DNA from: Burkholderia sp. Ax-1719
GTDB taxonomy: Bacteria; Pseudomonadota; Gammaproteobacteria; Burkholderiales; Burkholderiaceae
Length of the DNA stretch: 64,000 nt
Assembly (NCBI RefSeq): GCF_011753055.1
Contig: NZ_VWWJ01000019.1
Coordinates: 93,722 to 157,721 of the forward strand
Reading direction: 5' to 3'
Program-made: the position numbers and the translations under genes
The notes under the pieces: model-generated
Told to the model about the DNA's origin: nothing
Databases searched by the model: none
Seen by the model: the letters and a program-made list of their open reading frames with translations, nothing else
Shown: positions 44,604 to 53,418 of the stretch, piece by piece
How the letters are laid out: each line of letters begins with the position of its first letter
Position numbering within the stretch: position 1 is the first letter of the stretch

Positions 44604-46394
44604 ATGAAGCCGATCCGATACACCATCGTCCCGAAGAACCCCGCCGCGCATCTGTTCGAGGTGACGCTCACCCTCGACGATCCCGCGCCGGACGGCCAGC
44701 GCTTCATGCTGCCCGTGTGGATTCCGGGCAGCTACATGGTGCGCGAATTCGCGCGCAACATCGTCACACTGCGCGCGACCAACGAGGCGGGCCGCAAGGT
44801 GCGCGTGACCAAGACCGACAAGCATTCGTGGCAGGCCGCGCCGGTCAAGGGCGCGCTCACGCTGCGCTACGAGGTCTACGCGTGGGATATGTCGGTGCGC
44901 GCCGCGCATCTGGACGACGCGGGCGGTTTCTTCAACGGCACCAGCGTGTTTCTCTCGGCGCTCGGCCATGAGGACGCGCAGCATATCGTCGATATCCAGC
45001 GTCCGGACGGCCACGCGTTCCGCCACTGGCGCGTGGCCACCGCGCTGCCCGAAGCGCGCGGCACCAAGCGCTACGGCTTTGGCGACTACGCGGCTGCTAA
45101 CTACGACGAACTGATCGATCATCCGGTGACGCTCGGCGATTTCACGCTCGCGAGTTTCAAGGCGCACGGCGTGCCGCACGACATCGTGATCGCGGGCCGC
45201 GTGGTGGCGCTCGATATGGAACGCCTCGCCAAGGATCTGCAGAAGATCTGCGAAGCGCAGATCGCGCTGTTCGAGCCGCGCACCAAACGCGCGCCGATGG
45301 AGCGCTATGTGTTCATGACGCAGGCCGTGAGCGACGGTTACGGCGGGCTGGAGCATCGCGCCTCCACGGCGCTGATCTGCAACCGCACCGATCTGCCGGT
45401 GAAGGGCAAGCCCGAGACGACCGACGGCTACCGCACCTATCTGGGCCTGTGCAGCCACGAGTATTTCCACACCTGGAACGTCAAGCGCATCAAGCCCGCG
45501 GCGTTCGTGCCGTACGACCTGACGACCGAGGACTACACCTCGCTGCTGTGGCTGTTCGAAGGCTTCACGTCCTACTACGACGATCTGATGCTGGTGCGCA
45601 GCGGCCTGATTTCCGCCGATGACTACTTCGGGCTGGTGGGCAAGACCATCGCCGGCGTGCTGCGCGGCACGGGGCGTCTGAAGCAGAGCGTCGCGGAAAG
45701 CTCGTTCGACGCGTGGGTGAAGTACTACCGCCAGGACGAGAACGCGGCCAATGCCATCGTCAGCTATTACACCAAGGGCTCGCTGGTGGCGCTCGCCTTC
45801 GATCTGGCGATCCGTACGGAAACGAACGGCCGCAAGTCGCTCGACGACGTGATGCGTCTGCTGTGGCAGCGCTATGGCCGCGACTTCTATCGCGGCAAGC
45901 CGGCGGGCGTGGGCGAGGACGACGTCGAAGCGCTGATCGCCGAGGCCACCGGCGTGGAACTGGGCGCACTGTTCGCCGACGCCGTGCGCGGCACACGCGA
46001 TCTGCCGCTCGCCACCTTGTTCGAGCCGTTCGGCGTGAAGCTGGAAGGCGAGCCGGAGCGCGGCGCGAAGCCGTCGCTGGGCGCGCGCCTGCGCGGCGGC
46101 GCGGAAGCGGCGCTGGCGGTGGTGTACGAGGGCGGCCCGGCGCAGAAGGCCGGTTTGTCGGCGGGCGACGTGCTGATCGCGCTGGACGGCCTGCGCGTGA
46201 CGGGCGGCAATCTCGACACGCTGCTCTCGCGCTATCAGCCGGGCGCGAAAGTGGAGATCCACGCGTTCCGCCGCGACGAACTGCGCGTCGCGCGTCTGAC
46301 GCTCGATACGCCCGATATCGCGCGCTACAAGCTCAGCGTCACCGACAAGCGTCCGGCGTCGCGCGCCCTGCGCGAGCGCTGGCTGGCGGCTTGA
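44604..46394 (+). CDS. M61 family metallopeptidase with C-terminal PDZ domain
   Basis: A 596-aa zinc peptidase of the glycyl-aminopeptidase (M61) family. The N-terminal beta-rich domain (to about 200) is followed by a gluzincin domain with His285-Glu286 and His289 in CSHEYFHTWNVKRIKP; a third Glu ligand is expected in LLWLFEGFTSYYDDL. Just before these is DGYGGLEHRAST, a family signature. A PDZ domain occupies about residues 490-580 (LAVVYEGGPAQKAGLSAGDVLIALDGLRV). No signal peptide is visible, suggesting a cytoplasmic enzyme. It is transcribed alone between two terminators. Confidence 0.92.
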   Translation: MKPIRYTIVPKNPAAHLFEVTLTLDDPAPDGQRFMLPVWIPGSYMVREFARNIVTLRATNEAGRKVRVTKTDKHSWQAAPVKGALTLRYEVYAWDMSVRAAHLDDAGGFFNGTSVFLSALGHEDAQHIVDIQRPDGHAFRHWRVATALPEARGTKRYGFGDYAAANYDELIDHPVTLGDFTLASFKAHGVPHDIVIAGRVVALDMERLAKDLQKICEAQIALFEPRTKRAPMERYVFMTQAVSDGYGGLEHRASTALICNRTDLPVKGKPETTDGYRTYLGLCSHEYFHTWNVKRIKPAAFVPYDLTTEDYTSLLWLFEGFTSYYDDLMLVRSGLISADDYFGLVGKTIAGVLRGTGRLKQSVAESSFDAWVKYYRQDENAANAIVSYYTKGSLVALAFDLAIRTETNGRKSLDDVMRLLWQRYGRDFYRGKPAGVGEDDVEALIAEATGVELGALFADAVRGTRDLPLATLFEPFGVKLEGEPERGAKPSLGARLRGGAEAALAVVYEGGPAQKAGLSAGDVLIALDGLRVTGGNLDTLLSRYQPGAKVEIHAFRRDELRVARLTLDTPDIARYKLSVTDKRPASRALRERWLAA

Positions 46395-46427
46395 GCGTTT
46401 AAGCCGACGATCTGAAGCTACGACAGC

Positions 46428-46463
46428 AAAGCGGCAGGAGCCATCTGGCCCCGCCGCTTTTTT
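46428..46463 (+). terminator. Terminator of the M61 peptidase gene
   Basis: AAAGCGGC and GCCGCTTT form the outer stem, with GGAGCCA/TGGCCCC pairing inside, followed by a T-run. Confidence 0.85.
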
Positions 46464-46586
46464 CATGGACGATTGTTCTATCGTTGCAACAATCCGTCAT
46501 CGGCGGGCTACTTTTTCGGGAAGCCGCAAAAAAACACAATGGCTTCACTCGCGCAACACCGCGCACACCGACCCGAAGGAATGACC

Positions 46587-47183
46587 ATGACCACGATCCT
46601 GCAAATCAATTCCGCCGCCCGCTCGCAAGGCGCCCAGTCGACGCTGCTCGTCAACGAATTGACGGCCAAGCTGCAACAATCGAATCCGGGCGCGCAAGTC
46701 GTCTCGCGCAACCTGCAAGCTGAACCGCTGCCGCACCTGGACGACAGCGTCCTCGGCGCGTTCTTCACGCCGGCCGACCAGCGCACGCCGGAACAGCAGG
46801 CCGTCGCCGCACGCAGCGAAGCCTTGATCGCCGAACTGCAAGCCGCCGACATCGTCGTGATCGGCGCACCGCTGTACAACTTCGGCATCTCGTCGCAGCT
46901 GAAGACGTACTTCGACTGGATCGCCCGCGCTGGCATCACGTTCCAGTACACGGCAAACGGCCCCGAAGGTCTCGTGAAGGGCAAGAAGGTGTTCGTGGTG
47001 TCGGCACGCGGCGGCAAGTATCAAGGCACCGCGCACGACAGCCAGACGCCGTACCTGAAGTCGTTCCTCGGCTTCCTCGGCATGACCGACGTCAACTTCA
47101 TCTACGCCGAAGGCCTGAACATGGGCCCGGACGCAGCCAGCGCGGCACTCGCCAGCGCGCGTGAAGCGATCGCCGCTGCCTAA
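46587..47183 (+). CDS. azoR: FMN-dependent NADH-azoreductase
   Basis: A 198-aa flavodoxin-like NADH:quinone/azo oxidoreductase. The FMN phosphate loop is QINSAARSQGAQS at the N-terminus. The flavin-binding APLYNFGISSQLKTYFDWIARAGITFQY is the family signature, and ARGGKYQG corresponds to the second flavin contact. The ATG at 46587 is preferred because AAGGA lies six bases upstream; an ATG at 46581 has no spacing. Physiologically such enzymes probably detoxify quinones. The gene is isolated and ends at a strong terminator. Confidence 0.92.
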   Translation: MTTILQINSAARSQGAQSTLLVNELTAKLQQSNPGAQVVSRNLQAEPLPHLDDSVLGAFFTPADQRTPEQQAVAARSEALIAELQAADIVVIGAPLYNFGISSQLKTYFDWIARAGITFQYTANGPEGLVKGKKVFVVSARGGKYQGTAHDSQTPYLKSFLGFLGMTDVNFIYAEGLNMGPDAASAALASAREAIAAA

Positions 47184-47231
47184 GCGATGATGTAAGCCGC
47201 GCCTCGCGCGCGGTTTTGCACGCCGCAAAGC

Positions 47232-47266
47232 AAAAACGCCACGAAAGTGATTTCGTGGCGTTTTTT
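47232..47266. terminator. Bidirectional terminator between azoR and ung
   Basis: AAAAACGCCACGAAA pairs perfectly with TTTCGTGGCGTTTTT around loop GTGA, with T-tracts on both strands for two convergent genes. Confidence 0.9.
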
Positions 47267-47296
47267 ATTGGGCGCTTGAAGCGTAGCGCGACGCTA

Positions 47297-48271
47297 TCAG
47301 GCCAGCACTTCGCCGACTTCCGGCAAACGCCAGTCGATCGGCTGGCGGCCGTGCGCTTCGAGGTATTCGTTCGCCTGCACGAAATGCCCGCAGCCCAGAA
47401 AGCCGCGATGCGCCGAAAGCGGCGACGGATGCGGCGCTTCCAGCACGGCGTGCTCGCCATTGCCCAGCAGCGCGCGCTTGTTCTGCGCGTGCGCGCCCCA
47501 CAGCATGAAAACGAGATGCTGATGACGCGTGGCGATTTCGTGGATCAGCGTATCGGTGCAGCGTTCCCAGCCGCGTTTGGCGTGGCTCGCGGCATTCGCG
47601 CGCTCGACCGTCAGCACGGTGTTGAGCAGCAGCACGCCCTGACGCGCCCAGGCGTCGAGACAACCATGCGCAGGCGCTTCAATGCCGAGGCTCGCGGCGA
47701 TTTCCTTGAACATATTGCGCAGCGACGGCGGCGTACGCACGCCCGGCGGCACCGAGAACGCCAGGCCATGCGCCTGCGGCGTGCCGCGATCGTCGCCGTG
47801 ATACGGGTCCTGGCCGAGGATCACCACTTTGACCTCGTCGGGCGAGGTGAGGCGCAGCGCGCGGAACACATCGGCGGGATAGACGGTCTTGCCCGCCGCG
47901 CGTTCGGCGTCGACGAACTGGCAGAGCGGCGCGAAGGCATCGCTCGCGATGAACGGATCGAGCAGCTCGCGCCAGGCGGCGGGCAGGGCGGCGAACTGGT
48001 CTTCGAGGCGCGCGGGCGCGGCGGTCTGGGTCATGGGCTGAGTGGAAACGGTGTCGGTCGATGCGGTGGGCGCGAGCGCATCAGCGGCGTCAGTGGCGTC
48101 AGGCAGCGGAAACTCGTCATCCTCGAAAAGCGAAAAAATCGTGATCTGGCGCGGGTCGACTTCAGGTACGGACGGTTCGTCCAGGGTGGCCAGCGCCGTG
48201 TCGGACAACGCTTCGTCGAAGAGCGAGGCCTGCACCGGCGTCGCGGCACGCGTGCGTTTCGTGGATGTCAT
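47297..48271 (-). CDS. ung: Uracil-DNA glycosylase with a long N-terminal extension
   Basis: Family 1 uracil-DNA glycosylase (324 aa from the ATG at 48271) that removes uracil from DNA. The water-activating loop is ILGQDPYHGD (Asp155), the uracil-binding Asn is in VLLLNTVLTVE, and the Leu-intercalation loop contains HPSPLSAHRGF. Compared with the ~230-aa E. coli enzyme there are about 95 extra N-terminal residues. These contain QASLF (14-18) and QITIFSLF (42-49), which resemble sliding-clamp-binding motifs, separated by an acidic, Thr/Ala-rich linker. An internal ATG near residue 80 could give a short form. It is convergent with azoR. Confidence 0.93.
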   Translation of the reverse strand: MTSTKRTRAATPVQASLFDEALSDTALATLDEPSVPEVDPRQITIFSLFEDDEFPLPDATDAADALAPTASTDTVSTQPMTQTAAPARLEDQFAALPAAWRELLDPFIASDAFAPLCQFVDAERAAGKTVYPADVFRALRLTSPDEVKVVILGQDPYHGDDRGTPQAHGLAFSVPPGVRTPPSLRNMFKEIAASLGIEAPAHGCLDAWARQGVLLLNTVLTVERANAASHAKRGWERCTDTLIHEIATRHQHLVFMLWGAHAQNKRALLGNGEHAVLEAPHPSPLSAHRGFLGCGHFVQANEYLEAHGRQPIDWRLPEVGEVLA

Positions 48272-48360
48272 GGGCCGGAAGTGTCGCAGCAAACGCGCGA
48301 CGGTTCAATGCAGCGGGCGCTTCGGTGTTCATCTTGCAACTAACAGCGAAGGCGGCGAAG

Positions 48361-48388
48361 AAAAAACGGCGCGAAGGGGATCGCGCCG
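48361..48388 (-). terminator. Terminator of the trp operon / CYTH gene
   Basis: CGGCGCGA and TCGCGCCG form an 8-bp stem with loop AGGGGA; read on the minus strand it is followed by TTTTTT. It lies 15 bases after the CYTH stop. Confidence 0.85.
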
Positions 48389-48403
48389 CTGTCGTTGCTC
48401 GTT

Positions 48404-49030
48404 TCAGCCTTCGCGCAGTTTGTAACCGCGCTGGGCTTTGCTGATGTCGTCGGGTTTCAGGCCCGGCAGCGCTTTGGCGAGTTCCGCCGCGAGCGCGTGC
48501 AGCGCGGCCTCATCGCCGTCTTTCAGCTCCAGTTCGATTTCGCAGATCGGTGCGCGGCGCGTTTCGCCGTTCACATCGGCGATGACTTCGCCTTGATCGA
48601 CGGCGGCTTCGACCTGCGTGCCCGCGTGCGTCAGCGTCCAGAGCGTGCGCGTGAAGTCGGTGCGAAAGAGCGGAATCAGCGTAGCGGCGGCAGCCGACAG
48701 CGCTGTGGACACGCCCGCTTCATCGCATTCGTGCAGCAGCTTGTCCACTTCCAGCGCTTCGCCCGCCACCGGCATTTCCCACTCGTGACGCGCGTGCAGA
48801 CCGTTCTGCGCCACACCGACCGTCTTGAAGGTCTGCAGCCAGCCGTCCGGCGTGCGGCGCAGACGCAGCGCGCTTTTTGCGCGCGCGAGCGTCAACTCCG
48901 GCGTGTCGAAGTAGATGTTTTCCAGCCGGATCGCCTGACCGGCCACGCCCGCGCGCGTTTCGAAGAAACGCATCGCGGCGTCGACCTGATCCTGCGGCAG
49001 CGCGAGCTTGATTTCGCGTTCGATACCCAT
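48404..49030 (-). CDS. CYTH domain inorganic triphosphatase-like protein
   Basis: A 208-aa CYTH tunnel-fold protein. The N-terminal signature ExExK is seen as EREIKL (Glu4, Glu6, Lys8). Other tunnel residues are in NIYFDTPELTLARAKSALRLRRT and WEMPVAG, with the C-terminal EIELELKDG. Bacterial members hydrolyse inorganic tripolyphosphate or are otherwise linked to polyphosphate; some carry a CHAD domain, absent here. It starts 21 bases after trpC on the same strand with no terminator between, so it is probably the last gene of the trpEGDC transcript. Confidence 0.88.
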   Translation of the reverse strand: MGIEREIKLALPQDQVDAAMRFFETRAGVAGQAIRLENIYFDTPELTLARAKSALRLRRTPDGWLQTFKTVGVAQNGLHARHEWEMPVAGEALEVDKLLHECDEAGVSTALSAAAATLIPLFRTDFTRTLWTLTHAGTQVEAAVDQGEVIADVNGETRRAPICEIELELKDGDEAALHALAAELAKALPGLKPDDISKAQRGYKLREG

Positions 49031-49051
49031 GACTGCGTGTTCCTGTGAGGC

Positions 49052-49837
49052 TCAGAAGAACATGCGGGCGAGTTCCGCGCCCGGCTGTTCGGCGCGCATG
49101 AACGCCTCGCCGACGAGGAACGTGTTCACGTCGCGCTCGCGCATCGTTTCGACATCCGCGCGCGAAAGAATGCCCGATTCCGTCACGACAATGCGGTCTT
49201 CCGGCACATCGTCCAGCATGCCGATGGTGGTTTGCAGCGTCGTTTCGAAGGTGCGCAGATTGCGGTTGTTGATTCCGATCAGCGGTGTCTTCAGCGTGAG
49301 CGCGTGCGTGAGTTCTTCGCGGTCGTGCACTTCGACCAGCACCGCCAGATTCAGCGAATGCGCCAGCGCTTCGAGGTCGCGCATCTGCGACGGTTCGAGC
49401 GCGGCGGCGATCAGCAGGATCGCGTCGGCGCCCATCGCGCGCGCTTCGACGATCTGGTACGGATCGACGATGAAATCTTTGCGCAGCACCGGCAGATTGC
49501 ACGCGGCGCGTGCGGCTTCCAGATAAGCAACGCTGCCCTGGAAGAACTGCACGTCGGTGAGCACGGACAGGCACGCCGCGCCGCCATCGGCGTAGGAACG
49601 CGCGATTTCGGCGGGGTCGAAGTTCTCGCGCAGAATGCCCTTCGACGGGCTGGCCTTTTTCACTTCGGCGATCACGGCCGCCTGGCCGTTCGCGTGCTTC
49701 GCGCGGATCGCGCCAACGAAGTCGCGCAGATCGCGCGTGCCTGCCTGCAGGCGCAGTTCTTCGAGCGGGGCGCTCTGCTCGGCGGCGCGCACTTCTTCGC
49801 GCTTCACCGCAATGATCTTTTCGAGGATGTCGCTCAT
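49052..49837 (-). CDS. trpC: Indole-3-glycerol phosphate synthase
   Basis: The (beta/alpha)8 enzyme (261 aa) that closes the indole ring from CdRP in tryptophan synthesis. The catalytic segments are AVIAEVKKASPSKGIL (Lys and Glu), VLRKDFIVDPYQI (Lys) and LIGINNRNLRTFE. It is monofunctional, without the fused TrpF domain seen in E. coli, so trpF must be elsewhere. It lies 60 bases downstream of trpD and 21 upstream of the CYTH gene. Confidence 0.95.
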   Translation of the reverse strand: MSDILEKIIAVKREEVRAAEQSAPLEELRLQAGTRDLRDFVGAIRAKHANGQAAVIAEVKKASPSKGILRENFDPAEIARSYADGGAACLSVLTDVQFFQGSVAYLEAARAACNLPVLRKDFIVDPYQIVEARAMGADAILLIAAALEPSQMRDLEALAHSLNLAVLVEVHDREELTHALTLKTPLIGINNRNLRTFETTLQTTIGMLDDVPEDRIVVTESGILSRADVETMRERDVNTFLVGEAFMRAEQPGAELARMFF

Positions 49838-49897
49838 GATGGTCTACAAAAACGGTGCTGGATCAGCGGGGTTTCAGCGAATTGTCTAGCGGGCTTT

Positions 49898-50926
49898 TCA
49901 GCGCTTGAACTGTTGCGTGAAGCGTACCAGTTCGTCGACTTTGGCGCGTGCGCGGCCGCTGGCGATGGTCTCGCGCGCAAGCGCGATGCCGTCGGAGATC
50001 GAATCGACCACATTCGCCGAATACAGCGCCGTGCCCGAATTGAGCGCGACGATTTCGCGCGCCGTGCCCGCTTCGTTCGAGAGCGCGCCCAGCAGCATCG
50101 CCTTCGATTCGTCGGCGTTCTCGACCTTGAGCGAACGGTTCGACACCATTTGCAGGCCGAAATCTTCCGGATGGATCTCGTACTCGCGAATCTCGCCGTC
50201 CTTCAGTTCGCCAACCAGCGTGGCCGCGCCCAGCGACACTTCATCCATGCCGTCCTTGCCGTACACCACGAGCACATGCTTTGCGCCCAGGCGCTGCATC
50301 ACGCGCACCTGAATGCCGACGAGGTCGGGGTGGAACACGCCCATCAGCTGATTGGGCGCGCCGGCCGGATTCGTCAACGGCCCGAGGATGTTGAAGATGG
50401 TGCGCACGCCCAGTTCGCGGCGCACTGCGGCGATGTTCTTCATCGCCGGATGGTGGTTGGGCGCGAACATGAAGCCCATGCCGGTTTCGGCGATCGATGC
50501 GGCCACCTGGTCCGGCTGCAGATCGATGTTCACGCCGAGCGCGTCGAGCACGTCCGCGCTGCCCGACTTGCTGGAGACGCCGCGATTGCCGTGCTTGGCG
50601 ACCTTCGCGCCCGCCGCCGCGACCACGAACATCGACGCGGTGGAGATATTGAAGGTGTGCGAACCGTCACCGCCGGTGCCGACGATGTCGATGAAATTCG
50701 AGTTGTCCGCCACTTCGACGTGATTGGCGAATTCGCGCATCACGGTCGCGGCCGCCGCGATCTCGCCGATGGTTTCCTTCTTCACGCGCAGGCCGGTGAG
50801 GATGGCCGCCGATTGCACCGGCGAAAGCTCGCCGCGCATGATCATGCGCATGAGATGCAGCATCTCGTCGTGGAAGATTTCGCGATGCTCGATCGTGCGC
50901 TGCAGCGCTTCTTGCGGGGTAATCAT
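49898..50926 (-). CDS. trpD: Anthranilate phosphoribosyltransferase
   Basis: Transfers phosphoribose from PRPP to anthranilate (342 aa, homodimer). The PRPP-binding motif is DIVGTGGDGSHTFNISTAS and the second glycine motif is KHGNRGVSSKSGSADVLDALG. The metal-binding Asp-Glu is in GKDGMDEVSLGA. It is monofunctional, not fused to trpG. The ATG at 50926 (start MITPQEALQRT) lies 17 bases after the trpG stop; a longer in-frame reading runs inside trpG and is rejected. Confidence 0.95.
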   Translation of the reverse strand: MITPQEALQRTIEHREIFHDEMLHLMRMIMRGELSPVQSAAILTGLRVKKETIGEIAAAATVMREFANHVEVADNSNFIDIVGTGGDGSHTFNISTASMFVVAAAGAKVAKHGNRGVSSKSGSADVLDALGVNIDLQPDQVAASIAETGMGFMFAPNHHPAMKNIAAVRRELGVRTIFNILGPLTNPAGAPNQLMGVFHPDLVGIQVRVMQRLGAKHVLVVYGKDGMDEVSLGAATLVGELKDGEIREYEIHPEDFGLQMVSNRSLKVENADESKAMLLGALSNEAGTAREIVALNSGTALYSANVVDSISDGIALARETIASGRARAKVDELVRFTQQFKR

Positions 50927-50943
50927 GTGTTCTGCCTCCGCCT

Positions 50944-51519
50944 TTAGGCGCGCTTGGTCTGCTTCAGGAAATTCTCGAAGAGCGCGTGGCCGTGCTCGGA
51001 GAGAATCGATTCCGGATGGAACTGCACGCCTTCCACCGCGAGTGTCTTGTGGCGCACGCCCATGATTTCTCCGTCTTCGGTCCATGCGGACACTTCGAGG
51101 CAATCGGGCAGCGATTCGCGCTCGATCGCGAGCGAGTGATAGCGCGTGATGTTGAAGTGCTTCGGCAGATCGGCGAACACGCCTTTGCAGTCGGTTTCGA
51201 TCTGGCTGACCTTGCCGTGCATGATGGTTTTGGCGCGCACGACGCGCCCGCCGAAGGCTTCGCCAATCGCCTGATGGCCCAGGCACACGCCCAGAATCGG
51301 TGTCTTGCCCGCGAATTCGCGCAGCACATCGAGCGTGATGCCCGCGTTCTGCGGATTGCTCGGTCCCGGCGAGAGGCAGATGCGCTCGGGATTGAGCGCC
51401 TTGATCTCGTCGAGGGTGATTTCGTCGTTACGGTGCGTGCGGACGTCTTCGCCGAGTTCGCCGAAGTACTGGACGATGTTGTAGGTAAACGAATCGTAGT
51501 TGTCGATCATGAGCAACAT
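50944..51519 (-). CDS. trpG: Anthranilate synthase component II (glutamine amidotransferase)
   Basis: A 191-aa class I glutaminase that supplies ammonia to TrpE. The nucleophilic Cys is in ILGVCLGHQAIGEAFGG and the His-Glu of the triad in GVQFHPESILSEHG. The N-terminus MLLMIDNYDSFTYN is standard. In many bacteria the same protein also serves PabB in folate synthesis (amphibolic TrpG/PabA), which is possible here as no separate pabA is in view. It is 18 bases downstream of trpE. Confidence 0.95.
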   Translation of the reverse strand: MLLMIDNYDSFTYNIVQYFGELGEDVRTHRNDEITLDEIKALNPERICLSPGPSNPQNAGITLDVLREFAGKTPILGVCLGHQAIGEAFGGRVVRAKTIMHGKVSQIETDCKGVFADLPKHFNITRYHSLAIERESLPDCLEVSAWTEDGEIMGVRHKTLAVEGVQFHPESILSEHGHALFENFLKQTKRA

Positions 51520-51537
51520 GGTCTATCTCCGCTCAAA

Positions 51538-53031
51538 TCAGAAGTCGCTGTCGAGGCCGTCTTGCACCTGCTCGGCGGCGCGCAGCACAGCGCGCGCCTT
51601 GTTTTCGGTTTCTTGCCATTCGGATTCGGGCACCGAATCGGCTACCACGCCCGCGGCGGCCTGCACGTACAGATTGCCGTTGTGAATCACGCCGGTGCGG
51701 ATCGTGATCGCCAGATCCATCTCGCCGTTGAACGACAGATAGCCGACCGCGCCGCCGTACAGGCCGCGCTTCACGGGTTCGAGTTCATCGATCAGCTCCA
51801 TCGCACGCACCTTGGGCGCGCCCGAGAGCGTGCCGGCCGGGAAGGTCGCGCGCAGCACGTCGTAATTCGTCATGCCCTTCTTGAGCTTGCCTTCGACCGA
51901 GCTGACGATGTGCTGCACGTGTGAGTACTTTTCGATGACCATCTTGTCGGTCACCGTCACCGAACCGATTTCCGCGATACGGCCCACGTCGTTGCGCGCG
52001 AGGTCGATCAGCATGACGTGTTCGGCGATTTCCTTCGGATCGTTGAGCAGTTCGGTGGCGAGTTCGGCGTCGCGCTCGGGCGTGTTGCCGCGCGGACGCG
52101 TGCCCGCGAGCGGACGGATCGTCACGATGCGGTCTTCGCCGCGCTGCTCCTGGCGCACCAGAATCTCCGGCGACGCGCCCACCACGTGGAATTCGCCGAA
52201 GTTGTAGTAGTACATGTACGGCGACGGATTCAGCGAGCGCAGCGCGCGGTACAGCGACAGCGGATTATCGCGATACGGCTTGGTCAGACGCTGGCCCACC
52301 TGCACCTGCATCAGTTCACCCGCAGCGATGTATTCCTTTGCCTTGCGCACGGCGGCGAGGTAATCGTCCTTTTTGAATTCGCGATAGGTCTCGGTGCGTA
52401 CGCTCGCGCTTGTCACCGGCGGCTGAACGGTCGCGCGCAGGCGCTGCTTGAGTTCGCGCAGGCGCAGCTTGGCCTTGGTGTAGGCCTCGGGCGTTTGCGG
52501 ATCGGCGTAGACGATCAGGTAGAGCTTGCCCGCGAGATTGTCGATCACCGCGACTTCTTCGCTGAGCAGCAACTGGATGTCGGGCAGGCCGAGGTCATCG
52601 GGCGGGCAGGTCGACGCGAGTTTTTTCTCGATATAACGCACCGCGTCATAGCCGAAGTAGCCGGCCAGACCGCCGCAGAAACGCGGCAGACCCGGACGCT
52701 GCGCCACCTTGAAGCGCGCCTGGTATTGCGCGATGAATTCGAGCGGATCGCCGTCGTGCGTTTCGATCACCTGGCCGTCGCGCACGACTTCCGAGACGCC
52801 GTTCTTCACGCGGATCAGCGAGCGCGCAGGCAGGCCGATGAACGAGTAGCGCCCGAAGCGCTCGCCGCCCACGACGGATTCCAGCAGGAAGGAGTTGGCG
52901 CCGCTGCGCTCGGGTTGCGCGAGCTTCAGATACAGCGAAAGCGGCGTTTCGAGATCGGCGAGGGCTTCGGCGATCAGCGGGATGCGGTTGTAGCCCTCGT
53001 TGGCGAGGGACTGAAATTCGAGTTCGGTCAT
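51538..53031 (-). CDS. trpE: Anthranilate synthase component I
   Basis: Converts chorismate and ammonia to anthranilate (497 aa). The feedback-inhibition site near the N-terminus is visible as LETPLSLYLKL with LLESV (Leu-Leu-Glu-Ser). The catalytic domain carries GGLAGYFGYDAVR, then PSPYMYYYNF, IRPLAGTRPRG and the late ATFPAGTLSGAPKVRAMELIDE and GAVGYLSF. The ATG at 53031 gives MTELEFQSLANEGY; the in-frame sequence further upstream is leader RNA. A Trp-rich leader peptide and terminator lie 333-460 bases upstream, so transcription is probably attenuated when tryptophan is plentiful. Confidence 0.96.
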   Translation of the reverse strand: MTELEFQSLANEGYNRIPLIAEALADLETPLSLYLKLAQPERSGANSFLLESVVGGERFGRYSFIGLPARSLIRVKNGVSEVVRDGQVIETHDGDPLEFIAQYQARFKVAQRPGLPRFCGGLAGYFGYDAVRYIEKKLASTCPPDDLGLPDIQLLLSEEVAVIDNLAGKLYLIVYADPQTPEAYTKAKLRLRELKQRLRATVQPPVTSASVRTETYREFKKDDYLAAVRKAKEYIAAGELMQVQVGQRLTKPYRDNPLSLYRALRSLNPSPYMYYYNFGEFHVVGASPEILVRQEQRGEDRIVTIRPLAGTRPRGNTPERDAELATELLNDPKEIAEHVMLIDLARNDVGRIAEIGSVTVTDKMVIEKYSHVQHIVSSVEGKLKKGMTNYDVLRATFPAGTLSGAPKVRAMELIDELEPVKRGLYGGAVGYLSFNGEMDLAITIRTGVIHNGNLYVQAAAGVVADSVPESEWQETENKARAVLRAAEQVQDGLDSDF

Positions 53032-53363
53032 GTTCCGATCCTGTGCGTGCTGCCGTTCGCGACGTCGGGTGCGGGCCCAGTGCGGCTCAAAAAGGGGCGC
53101 GGCGTGTGCGCGATGGCGTCTGTTTTGAGTGCTTGAGTACGCTGGCGCTCGCTCGTGCGGCCCGTTGTCGTGCAGATGCGCGAGCACTTGCCGGGCCGGT
53201 GTGCGGAGAATCGGCGGCGGATGCGTGACGTAGGCGCTGGCGGCCCGGCATGCGCGAAACCGGCATGCAAGGACGGCGAAAGCCCACGGCAAAACCCACC
53301 GACGGGAAACCGCAACAGTTTAGAGACGAGAGAGACGAAACACGCGCGAGCGCGCAGCGAAGT
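53032..53363 (-). other. trpE leader region downstream of the attenuator
   Basis: About 330 bases between the attenuator U-tract and the trpE start. They hold no convincing gene, although one minus-strand frame is open into trpE. A TrpE extension here would add Arg/His/Pro-rich sequence without family character. No further Trp-rich frame or strong hairpin is seen. Such a long spacer after an attenuator is unusual. Confidence 0.5.
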
Positions 53364-53403
53364 AAAAAACGGAGCTGAAGAAGCGCTTGCGCACGACTTC
53401 AGC
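53364..53403 (-). terminator. Rho-independent terminator of the trp attenuator
   Basis: On the minus strand GCTGAAG (53403-53397) pairs with CTTCAGC (53380-53374); inside, GTGC and GCGC pair around a GCAA tetraloop after a 2x2 internal loop. TCCG and six T follow (53369-53364). It begins 15 bases after the leader-peptide stop codon, the usual place for an attenuator hairpin. Confidence 0.8.
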
Positions 53404-53418
53404 GAACCTCGAGTGAGG

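Noticed and set aside
44577..46466. Long minus-strand open frame antisense to the M61 peptidase
   Set aside because: Arg/His/Val-rich composition without motifs; the plus strand has an intact HExxH-type peptidase with PDZ domain.
53032..53292. N-terminal extension of TrpE into the open frame upstream
   Set aside because: The extension is Arg/His/Pro-rich with no family similarity; the ATG at 53031 gives the standard TrpE N-terminus and this DNA is leader.
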